A stretch of 12,192 nucleotides of DNA, taken from Larix sibirica (lineage: Eukaryota; Streptophyta; Pinopsida; Pinales; Pinaceae). The notes under the pieces are model-generated. The model searched no databases and had not been told where the DNA came from. It saw only the letters and a list, made by a program, of their open reading frames with translations. The position numbers and the translations under genes were made by a program. Of the stretch, positions 1-8,635 are shown in pieces. The stretch is taken from the NCBI GenBank assembly GCA_004151065.3, contig NWUY0300018402.1, forward strand, positions 20,265 through 32,456. Direction: 5' to 3'. The stretch's first letter is position 1, and each line of letters begins with the position of its first letter.

Positions 1-735
1 TTGCAACTTATTCATTATGATATATTTGGACTAGTCCCCACTCTGTTTATAAATAATGTTGGATATTTTTTTATTTTTATAGATGATTATTCTAGAAGAG
101 TTAGGTGTATTTTCTAAAAAATAAGTCAAAATCCTTTGAGAAATTTAAAGGGTTCAAGGAACAAGTAGATAAAAGTTTGGGCAAGTCTATTTTATGTCTC
201 AGATTTGATCATGGAGGAGAATATTGCTCTGAGGAATTTGATAAATTTTTACGCAAGAATGAATTAAACACCAGAAGACTGCTTCATATACTCCACAAAA
301 AAATGGTGTGGTTGAGCAGATGAATTGCACAATCATGGAATGTGAAGACACATGTTCATTGTTCAACACACTAGATTTGATAATGGATTATGGGTAGATG
401 TTGCAAATACAATTGTGCATATGATTGACATATCACCTACCATTGTGTTGGATGGACAGATTCCAAAAGAGGTTTGGTGTGGTAAGCTAGTTGCTTACTC
501 TCATTTGTGTATCTTTGGTTGTGATGCATTTGCTCATGTGCCTAAAGAGAAAAAGTCCAAGCTTGACCCAAAGTTAAGGATATTAGTTTTTCTCGGCTAA
601 TATAATATAGTCAAGGGGTATAGACTGTGGGATCCTACTGACCACAAGGTAATTGTTAGTCAGGATGTTATTTTTAATGAAAAATCCATGAAAAGGAAGG
701 AGGTACAACAAGCACCTAACTATTGTACCTATTGA
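1..735 (+). pseudogene. Copia integrase domain, frameshifted
   Basis: This is the core of a retroviral-type integrase, which in a live element inserts the cDNA into host DNA. Frame 1 at the window start reads the DDYSR motif, with the first catalytic Asp. A one-base slip near 103-105 moves reading to frame 3, which carries the DHGGEY motif, with the second catalytic Asp. Another shift near 275-280 reaches frame 2, with QKNGVVEQ and the catalytic Glu. A third shift near 350 returns to frame 1, where a stretch ending in FGCDAFAHVPKEKK and a FLG motif is recognisable. The usual Tyr codon after FLG is a TAA stop at 598-600. The three catalytic acidic residues survive as codons, but in three different frames. 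The frame then runs to a stop at 733-735. Confidence 0.85.
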
Positions 736-911
736 AGTAGAAATGAGTGAAGATGAAAATGAAGCTTTTGATCATCATGAAGAACAACAGGTTCATCAGC
801 CACAACGCCTTAGAATATCTACACATCCCAAGAGACGTCCATAAAAATAGGCTCCTGATTTTTAGTGTTATTTTGGTTTGTTAACTAACGATGGTGAACC
901 TAGTTCATTTT
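736..911 (+). other. Linker between integrase and reverse transcriptase of the copia relic
   Basis: Copia polyproteins have a poorly conserved Glu/Gln/Pro-rich spacer here. The DNA still encodes a run with EEQQVHQPQRLR and a basic THPKRR segment, which fits that spacer. Stops interrupt it at several points. No separate gene is seen. Confidence 0.5.
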
Positions 912-1936
912 AAGAAGCTAGAGAATCCGAGAATTCAAATAAATGGAGGAAATATATGGATGTAGAAATGAAAGTACTACATAAGATTGTAACATAGGAA
1001 CTTGTGGATCTCCCACCTAGAAGAAAGGTTGTTGGAAACAAGTGGGTGTATAAAGTAAAGAAGAATAATGATGGGTTGATAGAACATTATAAAGCTTGCT
1101 TTGTGGAAAAATGCTATGTGTAGAAGTCAGTTATAGATTTTAATGAATTTCTCTTTGGTTGTGAAGCTTACTATTGTAAGGGTTTTACTTGCACTTGTAA
1201 CAACACAAGATTTAGAGTTGGAGCAACTAAATGTAAAAAATGCATGGTGATCTTGGGGAAGAAATTTATATGGATTAGCCAGAGGGATATAAAGAAAGAG
1301 GCAAAGGTCATTTGGTTTGCAAACTCAAGAAATCTATATATGGATTGAAACATGTGTCAAGGATGTGGTACACAAATTTTACACCTTCATGAATAGCCAA
1401 GGTTTCAGTAGAAGTGAAATTGACCATTATGCATATTACAAGAGGTTTCATGATGACAGTTTTATTATTTTGTTGTTGTATGTAGATGATATGTTGATTG
1501 TAGGACCCAACATGAATAAAATAATTGATCTTAATGGTAAGTTGGCTAGGACATTTGAAATGAAGGATTTAGCAACATCAAAACAAATTCTAAGGATAAA
1601 GATACACATGGACATAACAAGGAGGAAGATATGCTTAAGTCAAAAATCATATATAGAAAAGATTTTGCAGTGCTTTAATATGCATAATGTGAAACTAGTT
1701 AGAACCCCACTTCCTGCACACTTCAAGTTGTCTTCCGAACAATTTCCTAGCACAAAAGCAGAGAAGACAAGCATGTCACATGTACCATATTCATCAACAA
1801 CAGGGAGCCTTATGTTTTCCATGGTGAGCACCATACCGATATTGCTCAAGTGATGGGATTTGTTAGCTTATTCATGGTGACCCTTGGTAAGGAGTATAGG
1901 AGTGTTGTGAAGTGGATATCGAGATACTTAAGGGGC
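912..1936 (+). pseudogene. Copia reverse transcriptase domain, frameshifted
   Basis: The domain opens with a NKWRKYMDVEM block and a RKVVGNKWVYKVK block, both typical of the copia RT N-terminus, with a stop (TAG at 996-998) where ELVDLP begins. After several frame changes, 1317-1853 gives the longest surviving stretch, 178 codons. Its start is actually out of frame with the true protein, whose local words (EEIYMD, HLVCKLKKSIYGL) occur in other frames at about 1257-1345. The active-site motif YVDD is intact at 1479-1490, inside LLLYVDDMLIVG. Downstream are FEMKDL, a LSQKSYIEKIL block and a VPYSSTTGSLM block, the standard copia order. A frameshift near 1840 follows, and the KWISRYLRG block appears near 1911-1940. 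It is a relic, with YVDD kept by chance or by recent decay. Confidence 0.9.
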
Positions 1937-2335
1937 ATTTAAGATGTTATTTTCTATAAATTGACATATTTAAAATTAAATATTTCTCGATTTTGATTTT
2001 GGTGGAGACAAAGATGGATGAAAGTTTACAACATGATATACTTTCACTCTTGTTGGTAGAGCTATAAACTAGACATCTAAGTTGAATGGTGTCTTTATCA
2101 ACCGTTGAAGTGGCAACTAAGGCTAGCAAAGAGGCAATATGGCTAGAGTGACTAATGGATGACTTCAAGATAATGCAGGGGAAGATTACTTTGCATTGTG
2201 ACAATAAAGTGCTATTCACTTAGTGAAGAATCCAACATNACAGTACAAGCAGTGCAAGCACATGACGTAAGTCTTCTTCATCAATATGCTTTGAGGACAA
2301 AGCATTTTTGAAGAGGAAGGCAATGTAATAAACAA
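1937..2335 (+). pseudogene. Copia RNase H domain, heavily degraded
   Basis: RNase H degrades the RNA strand of the RNA/DNA hybrid during retrotransposition. Recognisable pieces are STVEVATKASKEAIWLE (about 2096-2150), which matches the copia block normally reading STTEAEY then KEA.WL, and ITLHCDN (about 2186-2208), which holds the conserved Asp of the HCD motif. A stop replaces the Ile-His after the CDN motif, at 2221. A KHMD-like remnant of the KHID motif lies near 2255-2270. The ambiguous base N at 2239 sits inside the domain. Stops in most frames show loss of function. Confidence 0.8.
2239..2239. other. Ambiguous base N in assembly
   Basis: A single N lies within the RNase H relic; a second is at 12050. 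They suggest polymorphism or unresolved consensus in a draft assembly. Confidence 0.95.
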
Positions 2336-2665
2336 ATATATATAATAGTATTAAACATACTAACACATAAATAATAAATAATTATAATTAATTAATTAAA
2401 CTCAAAGGACGTGTCTTTTATATCTAAAAGGTACGATGGGCTTATGTTTAAGTCTACATATTGTAATTAATATCATATCTCGTATTCATTATACGGTTTA
2501 TTATTTACTTTTCCATTTATGGAGTATTTGTCCTATCTACATTGGAAGTTTGTTGTGTGAGCGAACTTTGCTCATCTCACTTACCTCCACACGACAAGGT
2601 TTCCGCATAAATCTCATGTTCTATTATTATTATTGTTTGCTTATGTTTTTAGATTTTTTCTAACA
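2324..2665 (+). repeat. Candidate 3' LTR of the copia relic
   Basis: The segment starts TGT and ends ACA, as LTRs do, and directly follows a purine-rich tract (2310-2323) in the place expected for the polypurine tract. Its last 80 bases read as a plant copia U5-like segment: a short hairpin region, then GGTTTCCGCATAAATCTC and a T-rich run. Length, 342 bp, is ordinary for copia. There is no second LTR in the window to align with it, so the boundaries are a guess from motifs alone. A solo degenerate AT-rich spacer is the alternative. Confidence 0.35.
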
Positions 2666-2770
2666 TGCTAGGTGAAATAATTTTTAATAAAAAACCATTA
2701 AATATTTATGTGCAAGTAAATTATTGTAAGAGGAAAATATTCTTTCATCAAATTTCTCAATAGCTTACAC

Positions 2771-2791
2771 CTCTCCTCTATAAAAGGAGAG
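2771..2791 (+). promoter_or_regulatory. TATA box inside a 7-bp inverted repeat
   Basis: CTCTCCT at 2771-2777 and AGGAGAG at 2785-2791 are perfect inverted repeats around a loop containing TATAAA (2779-2784). TATAAA followed by an A/G run is a strong plant TATA-box match. About 66 bp downstream is the ATG of a 39-codon ORF, so a transcript starting near 2810 would have a short leader. It could instead be the promoter of a retroelement LTR. Transcription is not shown by sequence alone. Confidence 0.3.
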
Positions 2792-2849
2792 ACTTCACAA
2801 ATTAGTTATGAGGTAGTCCCAAATCAACATTTATATCGTCTTTTTATTA

Positions 2850-2969
2850 ATGGTTACTATGGTTAATAATAATAACAACTTGAAAGAAAATAGAGTCTAT
2901 GATACTAAAAGCAATGATGTAATGGTTGTAGGTACAAAAGCAATATCAATACCTACCACTATGTTTTGA
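2850..2969 (+). other. Small ORF (39 codons) downstream of a TATA box, unrecognised
   Basis: ATG at 2850 opens a 39-codon frame closed by TGA at 2967-2969. The peptide begins MVTMV, then five Asn, and contains MVVGTKAISIPTTMF at the end. I recognise no family. Its spacing from the TATA box at 2779 is what a first exon would show, and the Asn run is typical of a low-complexity protein N-terminus, so it could be a truncated 5' gene fragment. A chance ORF in AT-rich DNA is at least as likely. A probable SINE starts 15 bp after the stop. Confidence 0.15.
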
Positions 2970-2983
2970 AGTAAATGTTGGAA

Positions 2984-3150
2984 ACCCATGAGGTGTAGAC
3001 TAGTTGGTTTGTGTGGGGTTTAGTCCCCATCATGTCAGTGGTTCAAACCTCATGGGGAGGGGTTGAGGATGGAAGATGCCACTATTCTGTGGGGTGATCC
3101 GTCCATTGGAAGATACGTGTGGGAATGAGCACCAACATGATATGTGAAGC
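2984..3150 (+). mobile_element. Probable tRNA-derived SINE
   Basis: A box A-like sequence, TAGACTAGTTGG, is at 2996-3007 and a near-perfect box B, GGTTCAAACCT, at 3040-3050. The 32-base gap between them is the spacing of an internal RNA polymerase III promoter. The 5' end CCCATGAGGT (2986-2995 region) is the reverse complement of ACCTCATGGG just after box B, as in a tRNA-like closing stem. The T-arm stem is mispaired and the body continues past the tRNA-like part without tRNA features, so this is a SINE rather than a working tRNA gene. The 3' end is uncertain: no clear tail or target-site duplication was found, and the end near 3150 is estimated. Confidence 0.55.
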
Positions 3151-3156
3151 ACAATG

Positions 3157-3316
3157 TAACAAGAAAGAAAACAAATTTGTTCATTTAAAAAACAAAGTTA
3201 CTTTAAAAAGAATAGATAAAACCAAGGTGTGTGTATAAATATAACAAGAAAGAAAGCAAATTTGTTCATCTGAAAAACAAAATTTCTTAAAAAAATAGAT
3301 AAAACCAAGGTGTATA
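3157..3316 (+). repeat. Two-copy tandem repeat, period 85 bp
   Basis: Copy 1 starts at 3157 and copy 2 at 3242. Both begin TAACAAGAAAGAAA, share CAAATTTGTTCAT and finish with AATAGATAAAACCAAGGTGT. The middle differs by small indels and substitutions, so the duplication is not recent. A TA microsatellite grows from the end of copy 2, where copy 1 has GTGTGTATAAATA. Non-coding. Confidence 0.85.
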
Positions 3317-3338
3317 TATATATATATATATATATATA
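3313..3338. repeat. (TA)13 microsatellite
   Basis: Thirteen perfect TA units follow the second 85-bp repeat. A further AT-rich run with AAT units lies at about 3370-3395. Confidence 0.97.
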
Positions 3339-3895
3339 AACAAAATTATTTTAAAAAATAGCTAGCTAATAAAAAAAAATAATAATAATATTATTAAAAA
3401 AGTACGACTCATAATAGTTAAAAACATAGTTAAAGAAATGTTTTAGAGTATCCAAGGACAAAACATATCAAAGCGCAATAATTTCTGGAGTAAAATAATA
3501 TTCCATTACTGAGGTTACACACCAATTCAATTGAATACACACCACAAATGTTCAAAGGAAGAATCCTAAGAAAGAGAGGTGAGATGACTTGCAACTATGA
3601 GACGGTCCAAATAATTGTGATGTGATGTCATATGAATAAACCTTTCTCAAAGTGAAGTGTATGTCTTGTCGTTATCTTGCATTCTGATATATATAAAATA
3701 ATATTGATATATTTGTTTTTTAAAATCTTGCTTGAAAATAACTTGTTATACACAAGGCCCAAGTTGTGGGACCATAACCAATTCGCTGCACCAGAAGAGG
3801 AGAAGAATTCGCAATGCTGATAATGTTTCTCTTTCAGTCACTGTCGTATAAAAATGATTTCTAATTTGTTCACATTGCTTAATACTTATTTCCTG
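3339..3895. other. AT-rich intergenic DNA, no gene seen
   Basis: No coding signature is visible on either strand. There are poly-A and AAT runs near 3360-3400 and a small palindrome, ATTCAATTGAAT, near 3523-3534. Otherwise it is unclassified. Confidence 0.6.
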
Positions 3896-4094
3896 TTTTA
3901 TATAAAAAAATTACTTCTACTGCAACTTACCTATATTATATTTCTGGTTGAACCATCTAACTGTGGGACTTGAGTAGTAATAAACAATATTTATTGCCTT
4001 TTTTTATATAAAAAAATTACTTCTACTGCAACTTACCTATATTACATTTCTGGTTGAACGATCTAACTGTGGGACTTGAGTAGTAATAAACAAT
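3896..4094 (+). repeat. Nearly identical tandem duplication, period 106 bp
   Basis: Copy 1 runs from 3896 and copy 2 from 4002 to 4094. Over the 93 bases shared, I count two substitutions: TATATTTC versus TACATTTC and GAACCATC versus GAACGATC. The high identity indicates the youngest tandem duplication in this window. It holds no ORF or recognised motif. Confidence 0.93.
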
Positions 4095-4153
4095 CTATTG
4101 GGAAACAAAGTTATTCCCAAGCAGTAGGATTCTGTTCCTTATAATCACTTCTG

Positions 4154-4219
4154 ATAGCATGATGTGCTACCCACTGTCCAAGTAAAATTATCTCTTATAG
4201 TATGATGTGCCACCCACTG
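4154..4219 (+). repeat. Short imperfect direct repeat, 23 bp, offset 43
   Basis: ATAGCATGATGTGCTACCCA at 4154 recurs at 4197 as ATAGTATGATGTGCCACCCA, both followed by CTG. There are two mismatches in 23 bases. It follows directly on the 106-bp duplication zone. Confidence 0.8.
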
Positions 4220-5100
4220 CCCCATCACTTTTCTTAAAAACGGTCATACCAGTCTTTCTTATAACACAATTTATGACAGGAAGCCAACCTACAATATACT
4301 CCAAATTGACAGAATTGGAGAAACAAATCAACTAGTTGGGGTTGTCTCTATCTAAATGCACAATTACTCATTTGAATGGAAAATTGCAGAAAGGAAGTTT
4401 AAACTTTAAAAAGTAAAAAAGTCAGTCAAAGTTGATCAGATGTAAAGTAACTCTGAAAAAACTTGTTCTTCTGTCATCTTCTTATTGAAAAACGTTTCCA
4501 CTTTTACAGAGACAAACTCTTAAACTGATCCTATTTTAGAAAATGGAAATCTAACTCAGATCTTAAACTAAACTCACAAACAAAGACAGTCATTGACTTG
4601 GCTGTCCAAACATATAAAATCCAGTATGCAATTTATGAAACTGAATTAGTTGCTTGACAGGAGCGGGCAGCCTTAAAATTTCTGTCCTTCATCAATTGCC
4701 TAATAAGCTTAATAGCTGTCCAATTGTTTTTAATAGTTTTTTTAGTTCAGTTTTTTATTAAACTATCTATTAGTTTTGATCCATCTTAATTTTAGATTTA
4801 TTTATTAAACGTAGGGTTGAAATTTGGTAAAATTTTTGCCTATAAAAAATGACAGTTTTGATACTATCTAAAAGCATTTTACATAATCCTTTGTTTTATT
4901 TGACAGGGAGCTCAAAATCTAAGGTTTGCCTATCAAATTCCAGCACTGATTAAACTTTAAGAAGATCAAAATAACCTATATGAGCTGTCAATAGCCTTTT
5001 ACATTACAACATCTATATCACACTGAGTTATAAAGCACCTCTCAGTGTAATCCAATACCTTGATATACACTTTATAGAAACTTTAAAGGAGCAACTCACA
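4220..5100. other. Intergenic DNA, no gene seen
   Basis: Stops are frequent in all frames and no protein family is recognisable. Sequence around 4690-4870 is T-rich on the plus strand with a TATAAAAAA run near 4852. No repeat longer than about 20 bp was noticed. Confidence 0.55.
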
Positions 5101-5217
5101 GTTTGTATTTCATGTATTATAGGTTAAAGTTACTAAATTTGTGCTTATACTTTGAGCTGGTTTGTAATTCGTGTATTATAGGTTAAGTTACTAGAATTGT
5201 GCTTATACTTTGAGTTG
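5101..5217 (+). repeat. Two-copy tandem repeat, period 59 bp
   Basis: Copy 1 (5101-5159) and copy 2 (5160-5217) share GTATTATAGGTTAA and TTGTGCTTATACTTTGAG. They differ by a few substitutions and a one-base deletion in an A run. Non-coding. Confidence 0.9.
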
Positions 5218-5444
5218 AAGTTAAAAGCACTACTGGACGTCATTGAGTAGCATGCATAACATTGCTCATATGAATTGGGCATTAACTCAAAAGTCAAAAG
5301 AAGCCGTTCCAACTAATAGGACAGTTGACAGTAACCTCTTAACATGTGTCAAACCTGGAAGTAGGAGAATGCCAAGGTGTGGGATAAAGTTTATCCAGTA
5401 TTGGGCAATCCAATCCAGCAAAACAGAATTTCATAGTTCTGATT

Positions 5445-5568
5445 GATCCGGTGCATTTTGGATTTTGTTGAGGTTTTGAGTCAATTCGAAGACCCTCAAA
5501 ACTCTTGATCCAGAGCATTTTAGATTGTGTTGAGATTTGAGTCGATTCGGAGACCCTCAAAACCGCTT
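5445..5568 (+). repeat. Two-copy tandem repeat, period 62 bp, each unit with a hairpin
   Basis: Copy 1 begins with GATCC at 5445 and copy 2 with GATCC at 5507. Shared blocks are GCATTTT, TTGAGTC and AGACCCTCAAAAC. In copy 1, GTTTTGAG and CTCAAAAC are 8-bp inverted repeats separated by a short loop, so the transcript could fold; copy 2 has lost one base of the left arm. The opposite strand is open over 5339-5665, but its product matches no family I know and its open state follows partly from the repetition. Confidence 0.9.
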
Positions 5569-6982
5569 GGAGTATGGTGGAATTCGCGGGAATTTTGATA
5601 GGGGTGACACCATGACCAGCACCATTTGTTTGGTTATAAATTGTATTCACCAAATGCCAGATCATTCTGAATATCCAGGTAAAGCTAAGGCCAGCTTTGA
5701 GTACCTGGAATTAGTAGTGATTACTAATTGAGACTTAATTGAATCAGATCAAAGACACAATCTTTGGTCCAATAATTCTATGTCACAAACATTACTTATC
5801 AAAATATCAGATCATCTGGTCCTTTGACCAACATGTCATCTAAAGCAAAATAGCTTCGTATCTATATATGGCCGCACTATGCCTGAAAGCACTGACCAAG
5901 AGCAATAAATCCATGATCATCTTTCATTTTTGTAGAGGTACAATTCATTTTGAATAAAAGCGCTGTTCAATATTTCTCCATTGTCTCTTGCATGTGCTAG
6001 CTATTGTTTTGTGCAGTTATCCCTTTGAAGGACTCTGAAAAGTATTCCTTGGAAGGGATTTGCAGAGTTTGAGCTCAAAGAGATTCTGACTCACATTCTG
6101 TTATTGTAAAGGTTTAAGTGATAACAATGGGAAATGTTGTGTAAACACAACATCCTAATAGGTATTAGACTTTATATATGAGCTATTTGTGTGTTAAGAT
6201 TTCGTGGTGATGTTATGTTTGTAAAAATGGCTCATTTTTGCAAACAAGGTTTAATGAATTAAACATAATTCTAAGGTTTATTAGACTTTTGCCACTCATG
6301 TATCTCATATCAACTTATCAATTAAATAAACCAGCTATTGGTGTTTATTGGAGATTTGCAGGTGCGATCCACCCCTTGGTGCAGGTGCCCTGATTGTTTC
6401 TTTGCTTATTTTCGGTCACTATTGTTCCGTTTATATTTCTGTTGCAATAATAGGTTCATTTTGTTACAGGACCATTGCAGAATATACATTTATATACAAA
6501 ACATTCATCATTTGTTAACTAGTGCTCATAATATGTCGTATGTCGTCGGCAAGATTGGCTCCGTTCAGCATTAATCACATACCACAAGACGTCTGGGACA
6601 TGGTCTGGATGTGTCTCCAAGAGACCGTTTCTAGGCTGGTCTTAATGAGAAGGAAACCACGAAGTTTTTCAAAAGACAGTTAACTCAACAATGTTCTGTA
6701 TATAGAGCCTCACAATATACAGATGAACTTCGGGTGAAATGGCACGCCAAGGAAGCATAATCCTCGCAAAATCCCTGCATAGCTGAATCATAACGAAGCT
6801 TCAACTAAAACTCTTCATGGAGAAGCAAATGCTTTTAGTGCTAAAAAGGTGTTGCACAATTCAATAATTTCACAGTTCAGCATCCGTTTATTGAACTTGC
6901 CTGCCTATTTCTTATTTTCTCAAGATTTTGCAAATCTAAAAGGGGAAAAGATATCCAATTTAGCACACCATTATATATCCAG
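5569..6982. other. Intergenic DNA, no gene supported
   Basis: Short open frames exist (for example 5537-5731 and 6338-6574 on the plus strand), but none has recognisable motifs. A palindrome at 6134-6153 and C/G-richer sequence at 6360-6480 look like decayed repeat material. A compact inverted repeat, GTCTC and GAGAC around CAA, occurs near 6614-6626. Confidence 0.5.
6134..6153. repeat. 9-bp perfect inverted repeat, 2-base spacer
   Basis: ATGTTGTGT and ACACAACAT face each other around AA. It follows the purine-rich GGGAAA and opens with TGTTG, a combination seen at the junction of polypurine tract and 3' LTR in plant copia elements. No matching LTR end or target duplication was found, so an LTR start is only a possibility. 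Confidence 0.7.
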
Positions 6983-7826
6983 GAACAACCGACATATCTA
7001 ACTAGCACAAAATATTTGCCCTGGGCAAGGGTTTCAATATATTCACTTATTGAAACCTCTTGACATGTAATAGTAATATACACAAGAATTTAAGACCCTA
7101 AGTTTATTGAATTTAGATGACAACTGCAAACAGACAGATTGTTAAATGCCAGCAAGTTGAAGCGTTTGAAGCATTTAAAGAGCTAAATCTTGGTAGCAAA
7201 GACAGGCAGATAATTAAAGCTTTAGATAGTGAAGCACATTTACCAACAAAATTTCGTTAAGAGAATATTGACAGAATTCAAACATGCCATAGGCCTCTAG
7301 GAAGAGTACTGAAAGCTGTATATCAAATTTAAATGCAACTCGTCATACAAAATGATGATATCTGCTTTCACTTTCATCTAAAATAGAGACTATATGCACC
7401 ACCATGAACAACCGGCATGTATAAGTAGCACAAAATACTTGCCATAGGCAAATTGATTGTTGGATATATTTAGTTATTAAAACCTCTTAACATCAAACAT
7501 GTAATACACACGAGAATTTAAGACCTTAAATAAAGTTGATTAAACTTAGATGACGACTGCAAAGTGCAAACAGACTGTTACACGCCAGCAAGTTGAAGCA
7601 TCTGAAGCTTGGTAGCAAAGAATTAAAAATAATTAAAGCTTTAGATAGTCGAGAAACTTTATCAACAAACTTTTGTACGAGAATATTAACAGGATTTAAA
7701 CATGACATAGGCTCCAGGAAGAGTACTGAAAGCTGTATCTCAATCAAATTTATATGTAGCTAGTCATACAAAATGAAGACATCTGCTTTCCCTTTCATAT
7801 AGAATAGAGACAATATGTCAACCACT
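6983..7826 (+). repeat. Large tandem duplication, period about 423 bp
   Basis: Unit 1 (6983-7405) and unit 2 (7406 to about 7826) match in the same order along their full length. Shared landmarks include GAACAACCG at both starts, AGCACAAAATA, CATGTAAT, GAGAATTTAAGACC, GCCAGCAAGTTGAAGC, AATTAAAGCTTTAGATAGT, AGGAAGAGTACTGAAAGCTG and the closing ATCTGCTTTC. Substitutions and indels are common, so it is an old duplication. Open frames inside it differ between copies and are broken in both, so it is unlikely to be coding. It lies 0.8 kb past the stop codon of the glycosylase gene. Confidence 0.93.
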
Positions 7827-8136
7827 GAATAAAAATCAAATGTGGTTGCAAAGAACGAAGGAAAAAAATAGCATTCAACTTCCACAAATTTATTTACAAA
7901 ATGTACTACTCTGTTCATATACACCTCCTTGGGAGAACACCATTTGCCGGATGAAGCCAAATATCTCGTTGATTTCTTCCATACATAAACAACACTCCTT
8001 TGCAAGAAAAAAATGAATGTCTTCCACAATCACAGCTCAAGCACAAACAGTTTGAGTACGCCTGAAGGCAGATCCAGCAAGCTAGTGAAGAATGATTTGA
8101 ACTCACTTACTTCAGCAGCAGCTTATGGTAAAACAT
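7827..8136. other. Gene-downstream DNA, possible distal poly(A) site on minus strand
   Basis: Read on the minus strand, an AATAAA lies at 7894-7889. Two minus-strand open frames overlap here (7760-8029 and 7915-8106) with no recognisable domain. A GTAAGT that could act as a splice donor lies near 8108-8113 on the minus strand. It could be a 3' untranslated exon of the glycosylase transcript or of an unknown transcript, but this is weak. Confidence 0.3.
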
Positions 8137-8345
8137 GATGCACAATTCAGGGTTCAACTTCATCACCTACGTTAGACTGCTCCAAGCAGCTGACATATGG
8201 GCAAAAATGATTCACAATTCACGGTTCAACTTCATCATCTACGTTAGAACTTAGAACTCTACAAGCAGCTGTCATATGAAAAGTGTGATGCACAATCATG
8301 ATTCAACTTCATCACCTATGGTAGACCTCTACAGGTCTCAAATGG
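8137..8345 (+). repeat. Three-copy tandem repeat, about 72-78 bp units
   Basis: Copies start at 8137, 8209 and 8287, each opening GATGCACAAT or GATTCACAAT. They share GGTTCAACTTCATCA, CTACGTTAGA and, in the first two, AAGCAGCTG followed by CATATG. Copy 2 carries a 6-base internal duplication (CTTAGAA), which makes it 78 bp. Copy 3 is the most diverged and fades after about 8340. The array lies 0.3 kb past the glycosylase stop codon and could fall in its 3' untranslated region. Confidence 0.9.
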
Positions 8346-8635
8346 CTGTGTCATCTCTCTTGAGAAGTGTTTTATCAAAGGCATCACTGTAAAATACAGA
8401 CATCCCAACTCAAGGTATAGGTGTTGCTTGTGAGAGAAAGGATTTTTTACCTATGTTACCAGAAAATTCTCATTTCGATCCAGCTCCCATTCTCGTCCCA
8501 TTCCCATCTTGACACTACATCAGTACATCACTAATCAATTCTATATGCATAATATATGCTGGGAGGTGGGGTGGGTTCAAGTTTCATATCCCCCAAAACC
8601 CTCTGGCCCATTTTCTAGTCCCATAACATAGACTT
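8346..8635. other. Region immediately past the glycosylase stop codon
   Basis: No gene is seen. On the minus strand this is the presumed 3' untranslated region and terminator of the glycosylase gene. It has no perfect AATAAA of its own; the nearest is inside the last codons (8654-8649). Confidence 0.5.

Larger units (their letters stand above)
1..2665 (+). mobile_element. Degenerate Ty1/copia LTR retrotransposon, 3' part
   Basis: Translation in shifting frames gives the copia domain order integrase, reverse transcriptase, RNase H, all on the plus strand. Integrase lying before reverse transcriptase separates Ty1/copia from Ty3/gypsy elements. The gag and protease regions, primer binding site and 5' LTR would lie left of position 1, so the copy is cut by the window edge. 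It carries several frameshifts and in-frame stops in every domain and cannot encode a working polyprotein. A purine-rich tract at 2310-2323 followed by TG at 2324 may mark the start of a 3' LTR ending near 2665, but no 5' LTR is available for comparison. The copia call is firm; the right-hand boundary is an inference. Confidence 0.88.

Noticed and set aside
2996-3060. A functional tRNA gene
   Set aside because: A and B boxes are present, but the T-stem is mispaired and there is no proper anticodon arm, so a SINE fits better.
5339-5665. Minus-strand 108-codon open frame
   Set aside because: It spans a 62-bp tandem repeat and shows no domain; openness follows from the repeat and chance.
7760-8106. 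Downstream protein gene on the minus strand
   Set aside because: Two overlapping frames with low-complexity, Phe-rich products and no recognised domain; at most untranslated transcript.
6983-8345. CRISPR array
   Set aside because: Repeats are few, long and imperfect, with no unique spacers, and this is plant DNA.
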